This document shows, piece by piece, positions 8,242-16,302 of a stretch of 64,000 nucleotides of DNA. How positions within the stretch are numbered: the first letter of the stretch is position 1; each line of letters opens with the position of its first letter. This stretch comes from an uncultured Luminiphilus sp. (GTDB taxonomy: Bacteria > Pseudomonadota > Gammaproteobacteria > Pseudomonadales > Halieaceae): positions 1-64,000 of the forward strand of contig CALSMP010000012.1 of NCBI GenBank assembly GCA_943787485.1, given 5' to 3'. The position numbers and the translations under genes were made by a program. A model generated the notes under the pieces. It worked only from the letters and a program-made list of their open reading frames with translations, made no database searches and was not told the origin of the DNA.

Positions 8242-9875
8242 TACTCAAGGTCTCGAAGCCGTTCGGCGCGTTGTAGCCGATCCACCGGCAACAAGGTGTC
8301 GCCGAGAGCCTCACTCAAAGCCAAAAGTGTCTCCTCACCTACAACCCCATCAGCGAGCAGGCCACGGGCTTGCTGAAACAGCTTCACTCGCTCCTCCAAC
8401 AGCGGCGTAAATGAATCAAAGGCTATGGGTTCCTCCTGCCCATCGAGTAGCGCAAAGAGTTTTGCAACCTCGGCAACGGCACCGCCGCTGTCCCCTCGCT
8501 GCAACGGTTGGTTCCATCCGCGGGGTGCCCGCCACAGAAAGCGATAGCCACCCGTCCAGTGGTCTGCCAGTACCATGAGGGGGATTTCCCGCAAGCCTTG
8601 CGCGGTCATGACCCAGGCAGATCTGTCAGTAAATGCCACCACCAAAATACTGGCTGAAAATTTATCAGCGGTTCGCGCCTCAAGAGCGACGGCACGATTT
8701 AAGGTAATGAGTGCATCCCAGGTGTCGCTGTTCTCCCGTGAGCACTTTATTGGCAGCGATGCCTCAGCCCGACAGACTGCCGGATCAACCGGCTCATCAA
8801 GCAAAAGACGCCACAGCCACCGATTCGCTAAGTCGTTGGCGACGAGGAATTCTCCCCCTGTGGTGGCGAAACCAGTGTCTTTTCCTGCCGTCGTCGTTGC
8901 CGATGCATCCGTCGGCGGAGGACTCACGCCGTCAGCAGGCTGTTGGTAGAAATGCGACAGGAGGAAGCCCAGCGATGCCGCAAAGGCTATTGAAGCAATC
9001 ACGCCAAGCGCCACTTTTGCAGGACTCGAGCCGCTGCGCCCCTCGGCCTTCGTAAGCCCCAGCACCTCATTCGCCGCCGACTTCACCAATTGCCGATTGA
9101 TTCGGCGCTGCTCCTTGCCGTAAGCGCCCAGCAAAACGCGCTCACAGACAAGATTTATAAGACGCGGCACGCCACCGGTTTGCCTGTGTACTTCACCGAC
9201 AGCAGCAGGCGCAAACAGTTCATAGCCCTCGGGCAAGCCGGCAATCGACAGGCGGTGCTTGATATAGGCGCCCGTCTCCTGACGGCTGAGTGGCTCTAGA
9301 TTGTAGCGCGCCGTGATCCGCTGATTGAGCTGCCGCAATTCTGGACGCGCGAGTTTTTCCGCTAATTCTGGCTGCCCGATGAGAATAATCTGCAGCAGTT
9401 TTTCCTCATCGGTCTCCAAATTCGTCAGCAGACGGATTTGCTCGAGCACGTCAAAGCCAAGGTGCTGCGCCTCGTCAATCATTAGCACCGTTTTCCGCCC
9501 GCGGGCGAAGTTTGCCAACAAAAATTGGTGCAATGCATCAGTCAAGGTCTTAAGGCTTGCACTATCGCCGGGATAGTCGATGGCAAACTCGTCACATACC
9601 GTGGCCAACAGCTCGACGGCACTCAGCGCAGGGTTGAGCACAATGGCGAGATCCGCATTGTCGGGAAGCTGTGTGAGCAGGGCGCGATTGATTGTAGTCT
9701 TGCCAGTGCCCACCTCACCGGTAAGCAAGATAAAACCACCACCACTACCCACCCCGTACAACAAATGCGCGAGCGCATCACGATGCCGGGCACTCATGAA
9801 CAAAAAACGGGGATTGACCGAAATCGAAAATGGCGATTCCTTGAGGCCAAAATAATTCTTATACATCTCGGACAA
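8241..9875 (-). CDS. gspA: GspA/ExeA-type AAA ATPase with peptidoglycan-binding domain
   Basis: A 544-residue inner-membrane ATPase, partner of GspB. The N-terminal AAA domain has the Walker A GEVGTGKT at residues 53-60, the Walker B/DEAQH stretch near 130 and a conserved QRITARYNLEPL sensor region. A membrane helix follows near residues 290-310, then a periplasmic part containing a cysteine-protease-like (C39-like) region and a peptidoglycan-binding domain near 480-520. In Aeromonas the ExeAB complex enlarges the cell-wall mesh so the secretin ExeD can assemble. The start MSEMYKNYFGLKESPFSISVNP is the family's conserved beginning. It faces the nitronate monooxygenase gene across a 165-base gap. 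Confidence 0.93.
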   Translation of the reverse strand: MSEMYKNYFGLKESPFSISVNPRFLFMSARHRDALAHLLYGVGSGGGFILLTGEVGTGKTTINRALLTQLPDNADLAIVLNPALSAVELLATVCDEFAIDYPGDSASLKTLTDALHQFLLANFARGRKTVLMIDEAQHLGFDVLEQIRLLTNLETDEEKLLQIILIGQPELAEKLARPELRQLNQRITARYNLEPLSRQETGAYIKHRLSIAGLPEGYELFAPAAVGEVHRQTGGVPRLINLVCERVLLGAYGKEQRRINRQLVKSAANEVLGLTKAEGRSGSSPAKVALGVIASIAFAASLGFLLSHFYQQPADGVSPPPTDASATTTAGKDTGFATTGGEFLVANDLANRWLWRLLLDEPVDPAVCRAEASLPIKCSRENSDTWDALITLNRAVALEARTADKFSASILVVAFTDRSAWVMTAQGLREIPLMVLADHWTGGYRFLWRAPRGWNQPLQRGDSGGAVAEVAKLFALLDGQEEPIAFDSFTPLLEERVKLFQQARGLLADGVVGEETLLALSEALGDTLLPVDRLQRAERLRDLE

Positions 9876-9932
9876 TAAGGCGCTTAGGCAAACAAGACCG
9901 TGGAGAGCTTGTCACAGAACCCGCCGAGCAGG

Positions 9933-9962
9933 AAACATACTTGAAAGGACAAAAAACATACT
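9933..9962. repeat. Two direct copies of AAACATACT, 21 bases apart
   Basis: AAACATACT occurs at 9933-9941 and again at 9954-9962 in the gap between the divergent gspA and nitronate monooxygenase genes. The spacing is 21 bases, two helical turns, so both copies face the same side of the DNA. It could be a binding site for an activator or repressor; with only two copies it may also be chance. Confidence 0.4.
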
Positions 9963-10040
9963 GTAAGTTCAAATCTGTCTGAGCCAAACCCTCGTAACCG
10001 GAGCTCGTTCACCAAAAACCCCACCTGGAGACACCACATC

Positions 10041-11003
10041 ATGGCCCTGCCACCCATACTGCAACAGCTCCGACTCCCGATCGTGGGCTCACCGCTTTTC
10101 ATTATCTCCAACCCCGATTTAGTGATCGCACAGTGCAAGGCCGGGATTGTGGGATCCTTTCCTGCGCTCAACGCAAGGCCAGAACCGGTACTGGAGGAAT
10201 GGTTACTGCGTATTACGGAAGAGCTCGACCGGCATAATCAGGAAAATCCCGATTCGCCTGCAGCGCCATTTGCGGTCAATCAAATTGTTCACGGGTCAAA
10301 TTCCCGTCTCGAGTATGACGTGGAAATGTGCGTCAAATATAAAGTCCCGATCATGATCACGTCGCTGGGCGCGAAAGAGTGGGTGAATGACGCAGCACAC
10401 AGCTACGGGGGCATTACCCTCCACGACATCATCAACAATCGTTTCGCAAGAAAAGCCATTGAGAAAGGCGCTGATGGCCTCATCGCGGTAGCCACGGGGG
10501 CCGGAGGGCACGCGGGCACCCAATCACCCTTTGCTCTTGTTCAAGAAATTCGGGAATGGTTCGATGGGCCACTGCTATTGTCTGGGTCAATTGCTACTGG
10601 AGACGCCGTGCTCGCCGCCCAGGCTATGGGCGCGGACTTGGCGTACATTGGCTCGGCTTTTATCGCCACTGACGAAGCCAACGCCGACGAGGCCTACAAG
10701 AAAGCCATTGTGGACTGTGGCGCCGACGATATCGTGTACAGCAACCTGTTCACCGGCGTGTGGGGCAACTACCTGCGACCTTCTATCGAATCGGCGGGGC
10801 TGGACCCCGACAATCTTCCGGTTAGTGATCCGGCAGCGATGAACTTCGGCTCGGGCGGCAACACCGACGCAAAAGCCTGGAAAGATATCTGGGGATCAGG
10901 ACAGGGCATTGGAGCCATCAAAACAAAAGGACCGGCGGCCGACTACGTCGATAATCTCTATCGCGAGTATCAGGCCGCTCGCGCACGAGTGCTAGCCGCA
11001 TGA
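10041..11003 (+). CDS. Nitronate monooxygenase / 2-nitropropane dioxygenase family flavoprotein
   Basis: FMN-dependent TIM-barrel enzyme of 320 residues of the nitronate monooxygenase family (which also includes FabK- and PfaD-like reductases). FMN-binding motifs are GAGGHAGTQSP near residues 153-163 and LLLSGSIATGDAVLAAQAMGADLAYIGSAF near 183-212. The start at 10041 follows GGAG about 10 bases upstream. It overlaps the HMG-CoA reductase-like gene by 4 bases (ATGA), so the two are coupled and may work in one pathway. The usual role is oxidation of toxic nitronates; given the partner, another flavin-dependent reaction is possible. Confidence 0.88.
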   Translation: MALPPILQQLRLPIVGSPLFIISNPDLVIAQCKAGIVGSFPALNARPEPVLEEWLLRITEELDRHNQENPDSPAAPFAVNQIVHGSNSRLEYDVEMCVKYKVPIMITSLGAKEWVNDAAHSYGGITLHDIINNRFARKAIEKGADGLIAVATGAGGHAGTQSPFALVQEIREWFDGPLLLSGSIATGDAVLAAQAMGADLAYIGSAFIATDEANADEAYKKAIVDCGADDIVYSNLFTGVWGNYLRPSIESAGLDPDNLPVSDPAAMNFGSGGNTDAKAWKDIWGSGQGIGAIKTKGPAADYVDNLYREYQAARARVLAA

Positions 11004-12193
11004 CCGACAGTAACAAGATCCCGCGCGACCCCGAGGATGACTTTTGCGACGAAATCGTCAAAGCACGTCAAGCGTTTATCGAAGAACAGACGGGGGCCAC
11101 TCTCAATCATTCAAAAGCGTATTCCTATGATCCGCATGTGATGGCGGGCAACATAGAAAACCTGTGGGGAGTCGCGCAAATACCCATTGGTGTTGCCGGG
11201 CCGCTGTTAATTGATGGCGAGCACGCCCATGGGGAGTTTTATGTGCCGATGGCGACCGTCGAGGGCACGATGTTGGCCAGCTACAACCGGGGCATGAAAG
11301 TCATTCGTGAAGCTGGCGGCGTCAAGACGACCGTTTCCGCGGAGTCAATGCAGCGGGCGCCGATCTTCATTTTTTCTGACGCCCGCGAAGCGCGAGATTT
11401 TCAGCTATGGCTGCGGGCCAACTTCGATGCCATCAAGGAACAGGCAGAGAAAACTACGTCGATTGGAAAGTTGTTGGAAATTGAGAATTACCATTTCCAT
11501 AACTACATCGCGACTCGCTTTGACTACTCCACAGGTGATGCCGCCGGGCAGAATATGACCAGTCGGGCTACCTTTTTCGCCTGTGAATGGATCAGAGAAA
11601 ATTACCCAGGGAGCATGCGTAATTACATGCTGTCTGGGAATTTTGATACCGAAAAGAAAACCTCTGCGGTCAATATGTTGAAGGGAAGAGGCAGACGAGT
11701 CACTGCGGAGATCACCATCCCACGACAGGTCCTGATGGAGAACCTGCGCATAGCCCCCGAGCCCATGGTTTACGGCTATCAAATTTCAACATTGGCCTCT
11801 TTTGTAGCAAACAGCTCAAGCAACGCAAGCCACCCCGCGAACGGCCTTGCGGCACTTTACCTTGCTACGGGGCAGGATATCGCCAATATCGGCGAGTCCA
11901 ATCAGTGCACGACCTATCAGCGGGTCACACGCGAGGGAGACCTGTATTTTTCGATCACCCTACCCTCCATTATTCTCGCCAGCTACGGTGGTGGCACCAA
12001 CCTCCCGACCCAGCGGGAGTGTCTTGAAATGATGGACTGTTACGGACAGGGAAAGGCACTCAAACTTTGCGAAATAGCGGCTGGATTGGTAGTCGCCGGG
12101 GAATTATCCCTCGGTGCGGCGACCCGCATCGACAAGGCGACGCGCACCAACGAGTGGGTAGATGCCCACGAGCGGCTTGGACGCAATCGCTGA
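11000..12193 (+). CDS. Hydroxymethylglutaryl-CoA reductase, class I-like
   Basis: A 397-residue enzyme with the HMG-CoA reductase fold, which interconverts HMG-CoA and mevalonate. Class I-like motifs appear in order: ENLWGVAQIPIGVAGPL (53-69), MATVEGTMLAS with the catalytic Glu88, TGDAAGQNMTS (178-188), LSGNFDTEKKTSAVN with the catalytic Lys at 219/220, GQDIANIGESNQC with Asp293, and LPSIILASYGGGTNLPTQREC (321-341). The C-terminal His390 in WVDAHERLGRNR may be the catalytic histidine, though it sits a few residues further from GELSL than usual. It lacks a membrane anchor. Most gammaproteobacteria make isoprenoids only by the MEP pathway, and ispD and ispF are in this window, so its role is open. 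Confidence 0.9.
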   Translation: MTDSNKIPRDPEDDFCDEIVKARQAFIEEQTGATLNHSKAYSYDPHVMAGNIENLWGVAQIPIGVAGPLLIDGEHAHGEFYVPMATVEGTMLASYNRGMKVIREAGGVKTTVSAESMQRAPIFIFSDAREARDFQLWLRANFDAIKEQAEKTTSIGKLLEIENYHFHNYIATRFDYSTGDAAGQNMTSRATFFACEWIRENYPGSMRNYMLSGNFDTEKKTSAVNMLKGRGRRVTAEITIPRQVLMENLRIAPEPMVYGYQISTLASFVANSSSNASHPANGLAALYLATGQDIANIGESNQCTTYQRVTREGDLYFSITLPSIILASYGGGTNLPTQRECLEMMDCYGQGKALKLCEIAAGLVVAGELSLGAATRIDKATRTNEWVDAHERLGRNR

Positions 12194-12293
12194 GACACAT
12201 CGCTCTGACGCCGCCACACTCGACTGAGCACCACCACTAAAAAGTCGCTTGGGCCCTTTCACTCTCTGCTATAGTCAATGCCAGAGGTGATCT

Positions 12294-12797
12294 ATGAAAT
12301 TCAAGCGATCCGCCATAGGTGGATTATTAGCTCTGCTCTTGCTTGCGGCCCCAGCGGTTGGAGAGGACTTAGGCGTCATGGCGCCCGGTTTTTCACTCCC
12401 GGCCATCGCCAATGCCACAGGCACCATCGACTTGGACGCCTTGCGTGGAGACGTTGTTTATGTCGACTTCTGGGCATCCTGGTGCGGCCCCTGTAGGCTC
12501 TCACTTCCAGCGCTGGATGGGCTCTATCAAGAGCTAAAAGACCAAGGTCTTCGGGTTGTTGCGGTGAGTGTAGATGTCGTCGAGGAGGATTCTCTGGACT
12601 TTCTCGAGCGCTATCCTGTGACCTACCCCGTCGCGATAGATACCACTGGCGATACCGCTCGATCCTTCGCGGTCAATGGCATGCCCTCCGGCTATCTCAT
12701 TGACCGCTCTGGCGCGGTGCATTCTGTGCACGTGGGTTTCAAGCGAGGCGATGAAGAACCATTACGCCTTGAAATCTTGGAGCTTCTTGCACCGTGA
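12294..12797 (+). CDS. Exported TlpA-like thioredoxin
   Basis: Periplasmic thioredoxin-fold protein of 167 residues with a signal peptide (residues 1 to about 22, ending APAVGE) and the active site FWASWCGPCRLSLP around residues 60-73. It belongs to the TlpA/ResA reductase group, which passes reducing equivalents to envelope proteins. The ATG at 12294 is preceded by GAGGTG at a good distance. It is first in a set of four genes (TlpA-like, DUF4266, DUF3570, ApbE) and overlaps the next gene by 4 bases. Its client is unknown; the cysteine-tailed DUF4266 protein encoded next to it is an obvious candidate by inference. Confidence 0.92.
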   Translation: MKFKRSAIGGLLALLLLAAPAVGEDLGVMAPGFSLPAIANATGTIDLDALRGDVVYVDFWASWCGPCRLSLPALDGLYQELKDQGLRVVAVSVDVVEEDSLDFLERYPVTYPVAIDTTGDTARSFAVNGMPSGYLIDRSGAVHSVHVGFKRGDEEPLRLEILELLAP

Positions 12798-13021
12798 AAA
12801 CCGTTGTACTCAACATAGCGCTTTTCATGTTGCCCCTTTGGCTTCACGGCTGTACCGCCATAGAACCGGTATCTGCTTGGGAACGAGGCTACCTCGCTGA
12901 CCCCGCGATGCAGTGGGACCGGGGTAAACGTGAGGCTAAATTTGCAGGGCATGTCTACACGAGCAAAGAAGCCTCATCGGGGGGAGCCGGAGCCGCCGGT
13001 GGTGGTTGCGGCTGTAACTGA
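12794..13021 (+). CDS. DUF4266 small lipoprotein with Gly/Cys-rich tail
   Basis: A 75-residue DUF4266 protein. A hydrophobic signal ends in a lipobox-like LWLHGC with Cys20, so it is probably a lipoprotein. The family core follows (VSAWERGYLADPAMQWD), ending KFAGHVYTSKEASSGG. The C-terminus is a run of small residues closing with GGGCGCN, so it carries two further cysteines. DUF4266 genes commonly travel with DUF3570, a thioredoxin-like protein and ApbE, as here. The function is unknown; the tail could bind a metal or be the thioredoxin's substrate. ATGA overlap with the upstream gene. Confidence 0.85.
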   Translation: MKTVVLNIALFMLPLWLHGCTAIEPVSAWERGYLADPAMQWDRGKREAKFAGHVYTSKEASSGGAGAAGGGCGCN

Positions 13022-13030
13022 GAGATCGGT

Positions 13031-14194
13031 ATGAGCAAGCTGATCATGTTGCGCACAGACTCGAGGCTCGTTAGATCACTCGGTGCAACCTTGACTGCAC
13101 TACCTGCCTATCAGTCAGCGCTTGCCGATGCGCCGCCTGCCTTCACCGAGGTTGGCCTGCGCTACAGTCACTACAGCGAAGACAGCCTGCCCGAGGAACG
13201 CGTCATCTTTGGGTCCCCGTCTCGCTACGACATAGATGTTACCCAGCTCTGGATCGAAGCGCCGGTCGGCGGTGCTTGGTCGATCGCTCTTGACGTGCAA
13301 AACGATGCGATGAGTGGTGCCTCACCGTGGTTTGTCGGCTTGGGCCTCGACGGCGAGCCGGGCGTGATCATGAGCGGCGCAAGTATTGAAGATAATCGTG
13401 TGGAAGTCGGCGTAACCACTCGCTACTTTTGGGCTGACGGCAATGCCGGACTTGCGATTTCGCACTCCGAAGAGGATGACTACGAGGCCCTCTCCTTTGC
13501 TTTTGACGTGGCGTGGAACAGCGCCGACAACTCGAGAACATGGACCGCGAGTGCAAGTAGCTCAAATGACAACGTCAGCCCGGTAAAAGAGAGGATCCCG
13601 GTTTTTATTGATGAGGAATCTCTGAACACTCAGTCAATGTATTTTGGGGTGAGTCAAATTCTCTCCCAAACCAAGATAGTCCGCATTGGCCTTAGCTATA
13701 CCCAAAGCGAAGGTTATCTTACAGACCCCTATAAATTTGCTGACCGCCGTCCCGACACCCACGACAAATGGACCCTGTCGGCGGGCTACCGGCAGTTTAT
13801 GGTCAATATGGATGCCGCTTTGCAAGCGGACTACCGCTACTATCATGACGATTGGGGAACCGACTCGCATACAATCGAAATTGGCTGGCATCAAAATCTC
13901 GGGAAGCACGTTTTGGCGCCCTATTTACGCTACTACACGCAGGGGGAAGCCGATTTCTTCTCTCCCATCGCCGATCGTAGCCAGCCCTTTTACGCCGACG
14001 ATTATCGTCTTTCCTCATACGGCGCCTTGACCGCAGGGGTCCGCTGGACAGTTCAGTTCGGCGACTGGGGCATTGAGGCACAAGCGGAACGATACCGCTC
14101 AAATAATGACTGGAGCCTCTTTGACGGAGACGCTGCTCCCGCGCTCGTTGACTTCTGGCGCGCCACGGTTGGGCTTAGCTGGCGCTTTGACTGA
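13031..14194 (+). CDS. DUF3570 outer-membrane barrel-like protein
   Basis: A 387-residue DUF3570 protein. It begins with a probable signal sequence (residues 1-33, ending YQSALA) and then shows alternating short strands rich in aromatic residues and Asp/Ser turns, ending in a terminal phenylalanine-containing strand (VGLSWRFD), which is typical of outer-membrane beta-barrels. No enzymatic motif is seen. Members of this family are found next to DUF4266 and ApbE genes. The role is unknown; a barrel that exposes or anchors the redox partner is a reasonable inference. Nine bases separate it from the DUF4266 gene. Confidence 0.85.
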   Translation: MSKLIMLRTDSRLVRSLGATLTALPAYQSALADAPPAFTEVGLRYSHYSEDSLPEERVIFGSPSRYDIDVTQLWIEAPVGGAWSIALDVQNDAMSGASPWFVGLGLDGEPGVIMSGASIEDNRVEVGVTTRYFWADGNAGLAISHSEEDDYEALSFAFDVAWNSADNSRTWTASASSSNDNVSPVKERIPVFIDEESLNTQSMYFGVSQILSQTKIVRIGLSYTQSEGYLTDPYKFADRRPDTHDKWTLSAGYRQFMVNMDAALQADYRYYHDDWGTDSHTIEIGWHQNLGKHVLAPYLRYYTQGEADFFSPIADRSQPFYADDYRLSSYGALTAGVRWTVQFGDWGIEAQAERYRSNNDWSLFDGDAAPALVDFWRATVGLSWRFD

Positions 14195-15113
14195 AGCTCT
14201 CGCGTGTACCCAAAGCCAGTTTCTCCTCATGGGTGGGCCTGCCAAGGTCTTGGTAGTGCACTCGCCAAAAGACGTAACGCAGGTGAAACGGCTACTCAAT
14301 GATGTCGAGCGGCGACTCAAGGAACTCGAGCAAAAATGGAGCCGATACAAGCCTGACAGCCTAATAAGCTTGATTAACGCTCGCGCAGGCTCCGGCATCG
14401 CCACTGAAGTCGATGCAGAGACTTATCATCTTCTCGAGGTATGTCGGAAGCTCTGGACTGAAAGCGACGGCCTGTTCGACCCGACGGCCGGCGTGCTTCG
14501 TCAAGTTTGGGATTTCCAACGTGGAACCTTGCGGGAGCCCGAGAAGCTCCCAGCACTGTTGCACTGCATTGGTTTTGATCGCGTCAGGGTTTCAAGCAGC
14601 ACTGTGCAGCTTGAAAAACCCCATGCAGAGCTTGATCTCGGCGGGGTGGGTAAAGAATATGCTGCGGACGTGGCCGCTGCCATGCTGCGGGAGGCGGGAT
14701 ATAAAAATGGCCTGGTAGAACTTGCCGGTGACATAGTGGCTCTGGGGCACAACCCCAACCGATCCCCGTGGCAAGTCGGCATTCGCGACCCCGCCTCGCC
14801 CGAACAAAGTCACATGACGCTCGAGATCGAAAATGCGGCGGTGGCGACTAGCGGCTCCTATTACCGAACGATTCATCAAGGTGACCACCAGTACAGCCAT
14901 CTACTTGATCCACGAACCGGATGGCCAGCGGAGGGCCCTCGATCCGCCACGGTCATCGCCGAAAACTGCTTGATTGCCGGTGCAGTCTCCACAGTTGCCT
15001 GCCTAAAAAAAACATCTGAAGCCTCCGAATGGCTTGAGGAAAGCGGCCTCCCCTGGCTTCTGGTTTCCGCCGAGGGGGCGCTGTTAGGCCCGCTTTGTCA
15101 GAAGTCCAGTTAA
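14187..15113 (+). CDS. apbE: ApbE family FAD:protein FMN transferase
   Basis: Mg-dependent enzyme that attaches FMN from FAD to threonine residues of exported or membrane proteins. Family features: WSRYKPDSLISLIN, GLFDPTAGVLRQVWDF, ELDLGGVGKEYAADVAAAML with the FAD-binding glycines, GDIVALG, ATSGSYYR and HLLDPRTGWP. No lipoprotein signal is visible, unusual for ApbE, and the conserved core starts almost at the N-terminus. The start is unclear: TTG at 14187 overlaps the DUF3570 stop and suggests coupling, ATG at 14229 would begin just at the core, and a longer reading from 14073 lies inside DUF3570. The flavinylated target is not identified in the window. It closes the TlpA-DUF4266-DUF3570 set. 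Confidence 0.88.
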   Translation: MTEALACTQSQFLLMGGPAKVLVVHSPKDVTQVKRLLNDVERRLKELEQKWSRYKPDSLISLINARAGSGIATEVDAETYHLLEVCRKLWTESDGLFDPTAGVLRQVWDFQRGTLREPEKLPALLHCIGFDRVRVSSSTVQLEKPHAELDLGGVGKEYAADVAAAMLREAGYKNGLVELAGDIVALGHNPNRSPWQVGIRDPASPEQSHMTLEIENAAVATSGSYYRTIHQGDHQYSHLLDPRTGWPAEGPRSATVIAENCLIAGAVSTVACLKKTSEASEWLEESGLPWLLVSAEGALLGPLCQKSS

Positions 15114-15157
15114 AGCCAGTGATCGTATTGCCATAGACCCCATCAAGAGCACCAAAC

Positions 15158-15490
15158 ATGACCGACACGCTATTTTATGATGGCCAGTGCCCACTTTGCG
15201 CCAAGGAGATGGCACGCCTCGAACAAATCAAAGGTGCAGGGCTCGTGCTGCAAGACATCCACGCATTGGATAGCGATGCTTTGCCCGCCAGCAAAGAGCA
15301 ACTGCTCAAAGTGCTCCACCTTGAAAGAGAGGGAGAAATGATCACCGGCATTGACGCCAATATCGCCGCCTGGGAGCACACACGCTTCGGTGCGCTTTGG
15401 CGAATCCTAAGGTGGCCCCTGGTCAAACCCATCGCGCGCGCCGCCTACAACGGGTGGGCGTCTCGTCGGTACAAGCGTCTCTACTCCTAA
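15158..15490 (+). CDS. DCC family (DUF393) thioredoxin-like protein
   Basis: A 110-residue member of the DCC/DUF393 (YuxK) family of putative thiol-disulfide oxidoreductases. The family motif FYDGQCPLCAKE sits at residues 6-17 with the CxxC cysteines at 11 and 14, and the typical basic C-terminus follows (WRILRWPLVKPIARAAYN). It lies 44 bases after apbE and continues the redox theme of the cluster, though no member of this family has a well-defined substrate. Confidence 0.88.
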   Translation: MTDTLFYDGQCPLCAKEMARLEQIKGAGLVLQDIHALDSDALPASKEQLLKVLHLEREGEMITGIDANIAAWEHTRFGALWRILRWPLVKPIARAAYNGWASRRYKRLYS

Positions 15491-15529
15491 CTTTCACCAC
15501 ACTTATATGCGCCGGTTTAAGGCTTTTTA

Positions 15530-16168
15530 ATGCATTTCGATAGAACAGACATCGATACCCTTGAACAGCGGTATCGCGGAAACTTAATCAACTGCCTCTC
15601 TGGCTTTAAACCAGCTGTTCTCGTTGGCACAAAATCCACCGAGGGTCAGACCAATCTGGCGATCTTTTCAAACCTGCTGCATCTCGGCGCGAATCCTGCT
15701 TTGCTGGGTCTGCTAGTGCGTCCGGCACCCGCTGGGACTGAGCGGCACACGTGGGAAAACATCGTGGCGACCCAGCACTTCACTGTGAATCACGTCAATG
15801 AGGCGATCGTGCCGCAGGCCCATCAAACCTCTGCTCGCTACCCTCGTGAAACCTCTGAGTTTAGTGCCACCGGCTTAACGCCTGAGTGGCTGGCTGACTA
15901 CCCCGCTCCTTTTGTTGCTGAAGCCACCGTTAAATTGGGCCTGCGGCTCATAGACCAGCATCACTTCGACATCAATCACACCACCTTGCTCATTGGCGAA
16001 GTGCAGACAATCCATCTCCCTAGCGAGATACTGCGCGAAGATGGATCGCTAGACCTGACCCAGGAGCATGCTGTCGCCGCATGCGGCTTGGACAGCTACC
16101 ACACCACAGGCACCGGGTGTCGCTACCGCTACGCCAAGCCCGACGCGAAGCCCAGTAAGATTGATTAA
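15530..16168 (+). CDS. Flavin reductase family protein (FMN-binding)
   Basis: A 212-residue protein of the flavin reductase-like/flavoredoxin family that binds FMN in a split-barrel. Recognised by the N-terminal block GNLINCLSGFKPAVLVGT, the TNLAIFSNLLHLGANPALLGLLVRP segment and ENIVATQHFTVNHVNE. The family uses FMN non-covalently, for flavin or protein electron transfer. It follows the ApbE and DCC genes on the same strand and may belong to the same redox unit. A 134-base gap with no gene follows. Confidence 0.85.
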   Translation: MHFDRTDIDTLEQRYRGNLINCLSGFKPAVLVGTKSTEGQTNLAIFSNLLHLGANPALLGLLVRPAPAGTERHTWENIVATQHFTVNHVNEAIVPQAHQTSARYPRETSEFSATGLTPEWLADYPAPFVAEATVKLGLRLIDQHHFDINHTTLLIGEVQTIHLPSEILREDGSLDLTQEHAVAACGLDSYHTTGTGCRYRYAKPDAKPSKID

Positions 16169-16302
16169 AATCCCTGGGGGGTTGCTCGCCTAAGGCAGGC
16201 GCTTGGGCTACCCTTTATAACGTTGGCGATTTTAACCCCGCGGCGACAAACAGACTTTGACCTCGGGGTAATACAGGGAAGCAGCATAAAAAGGAAACCA
16301 CT

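Noticed and set aside
16180..16215. Hairpin CGCCT-AAGGC-AGGCG after the flavin reductase gene
   Set aside because: The stem has five pairs and no T-run follows, so I do not call it a terminator.
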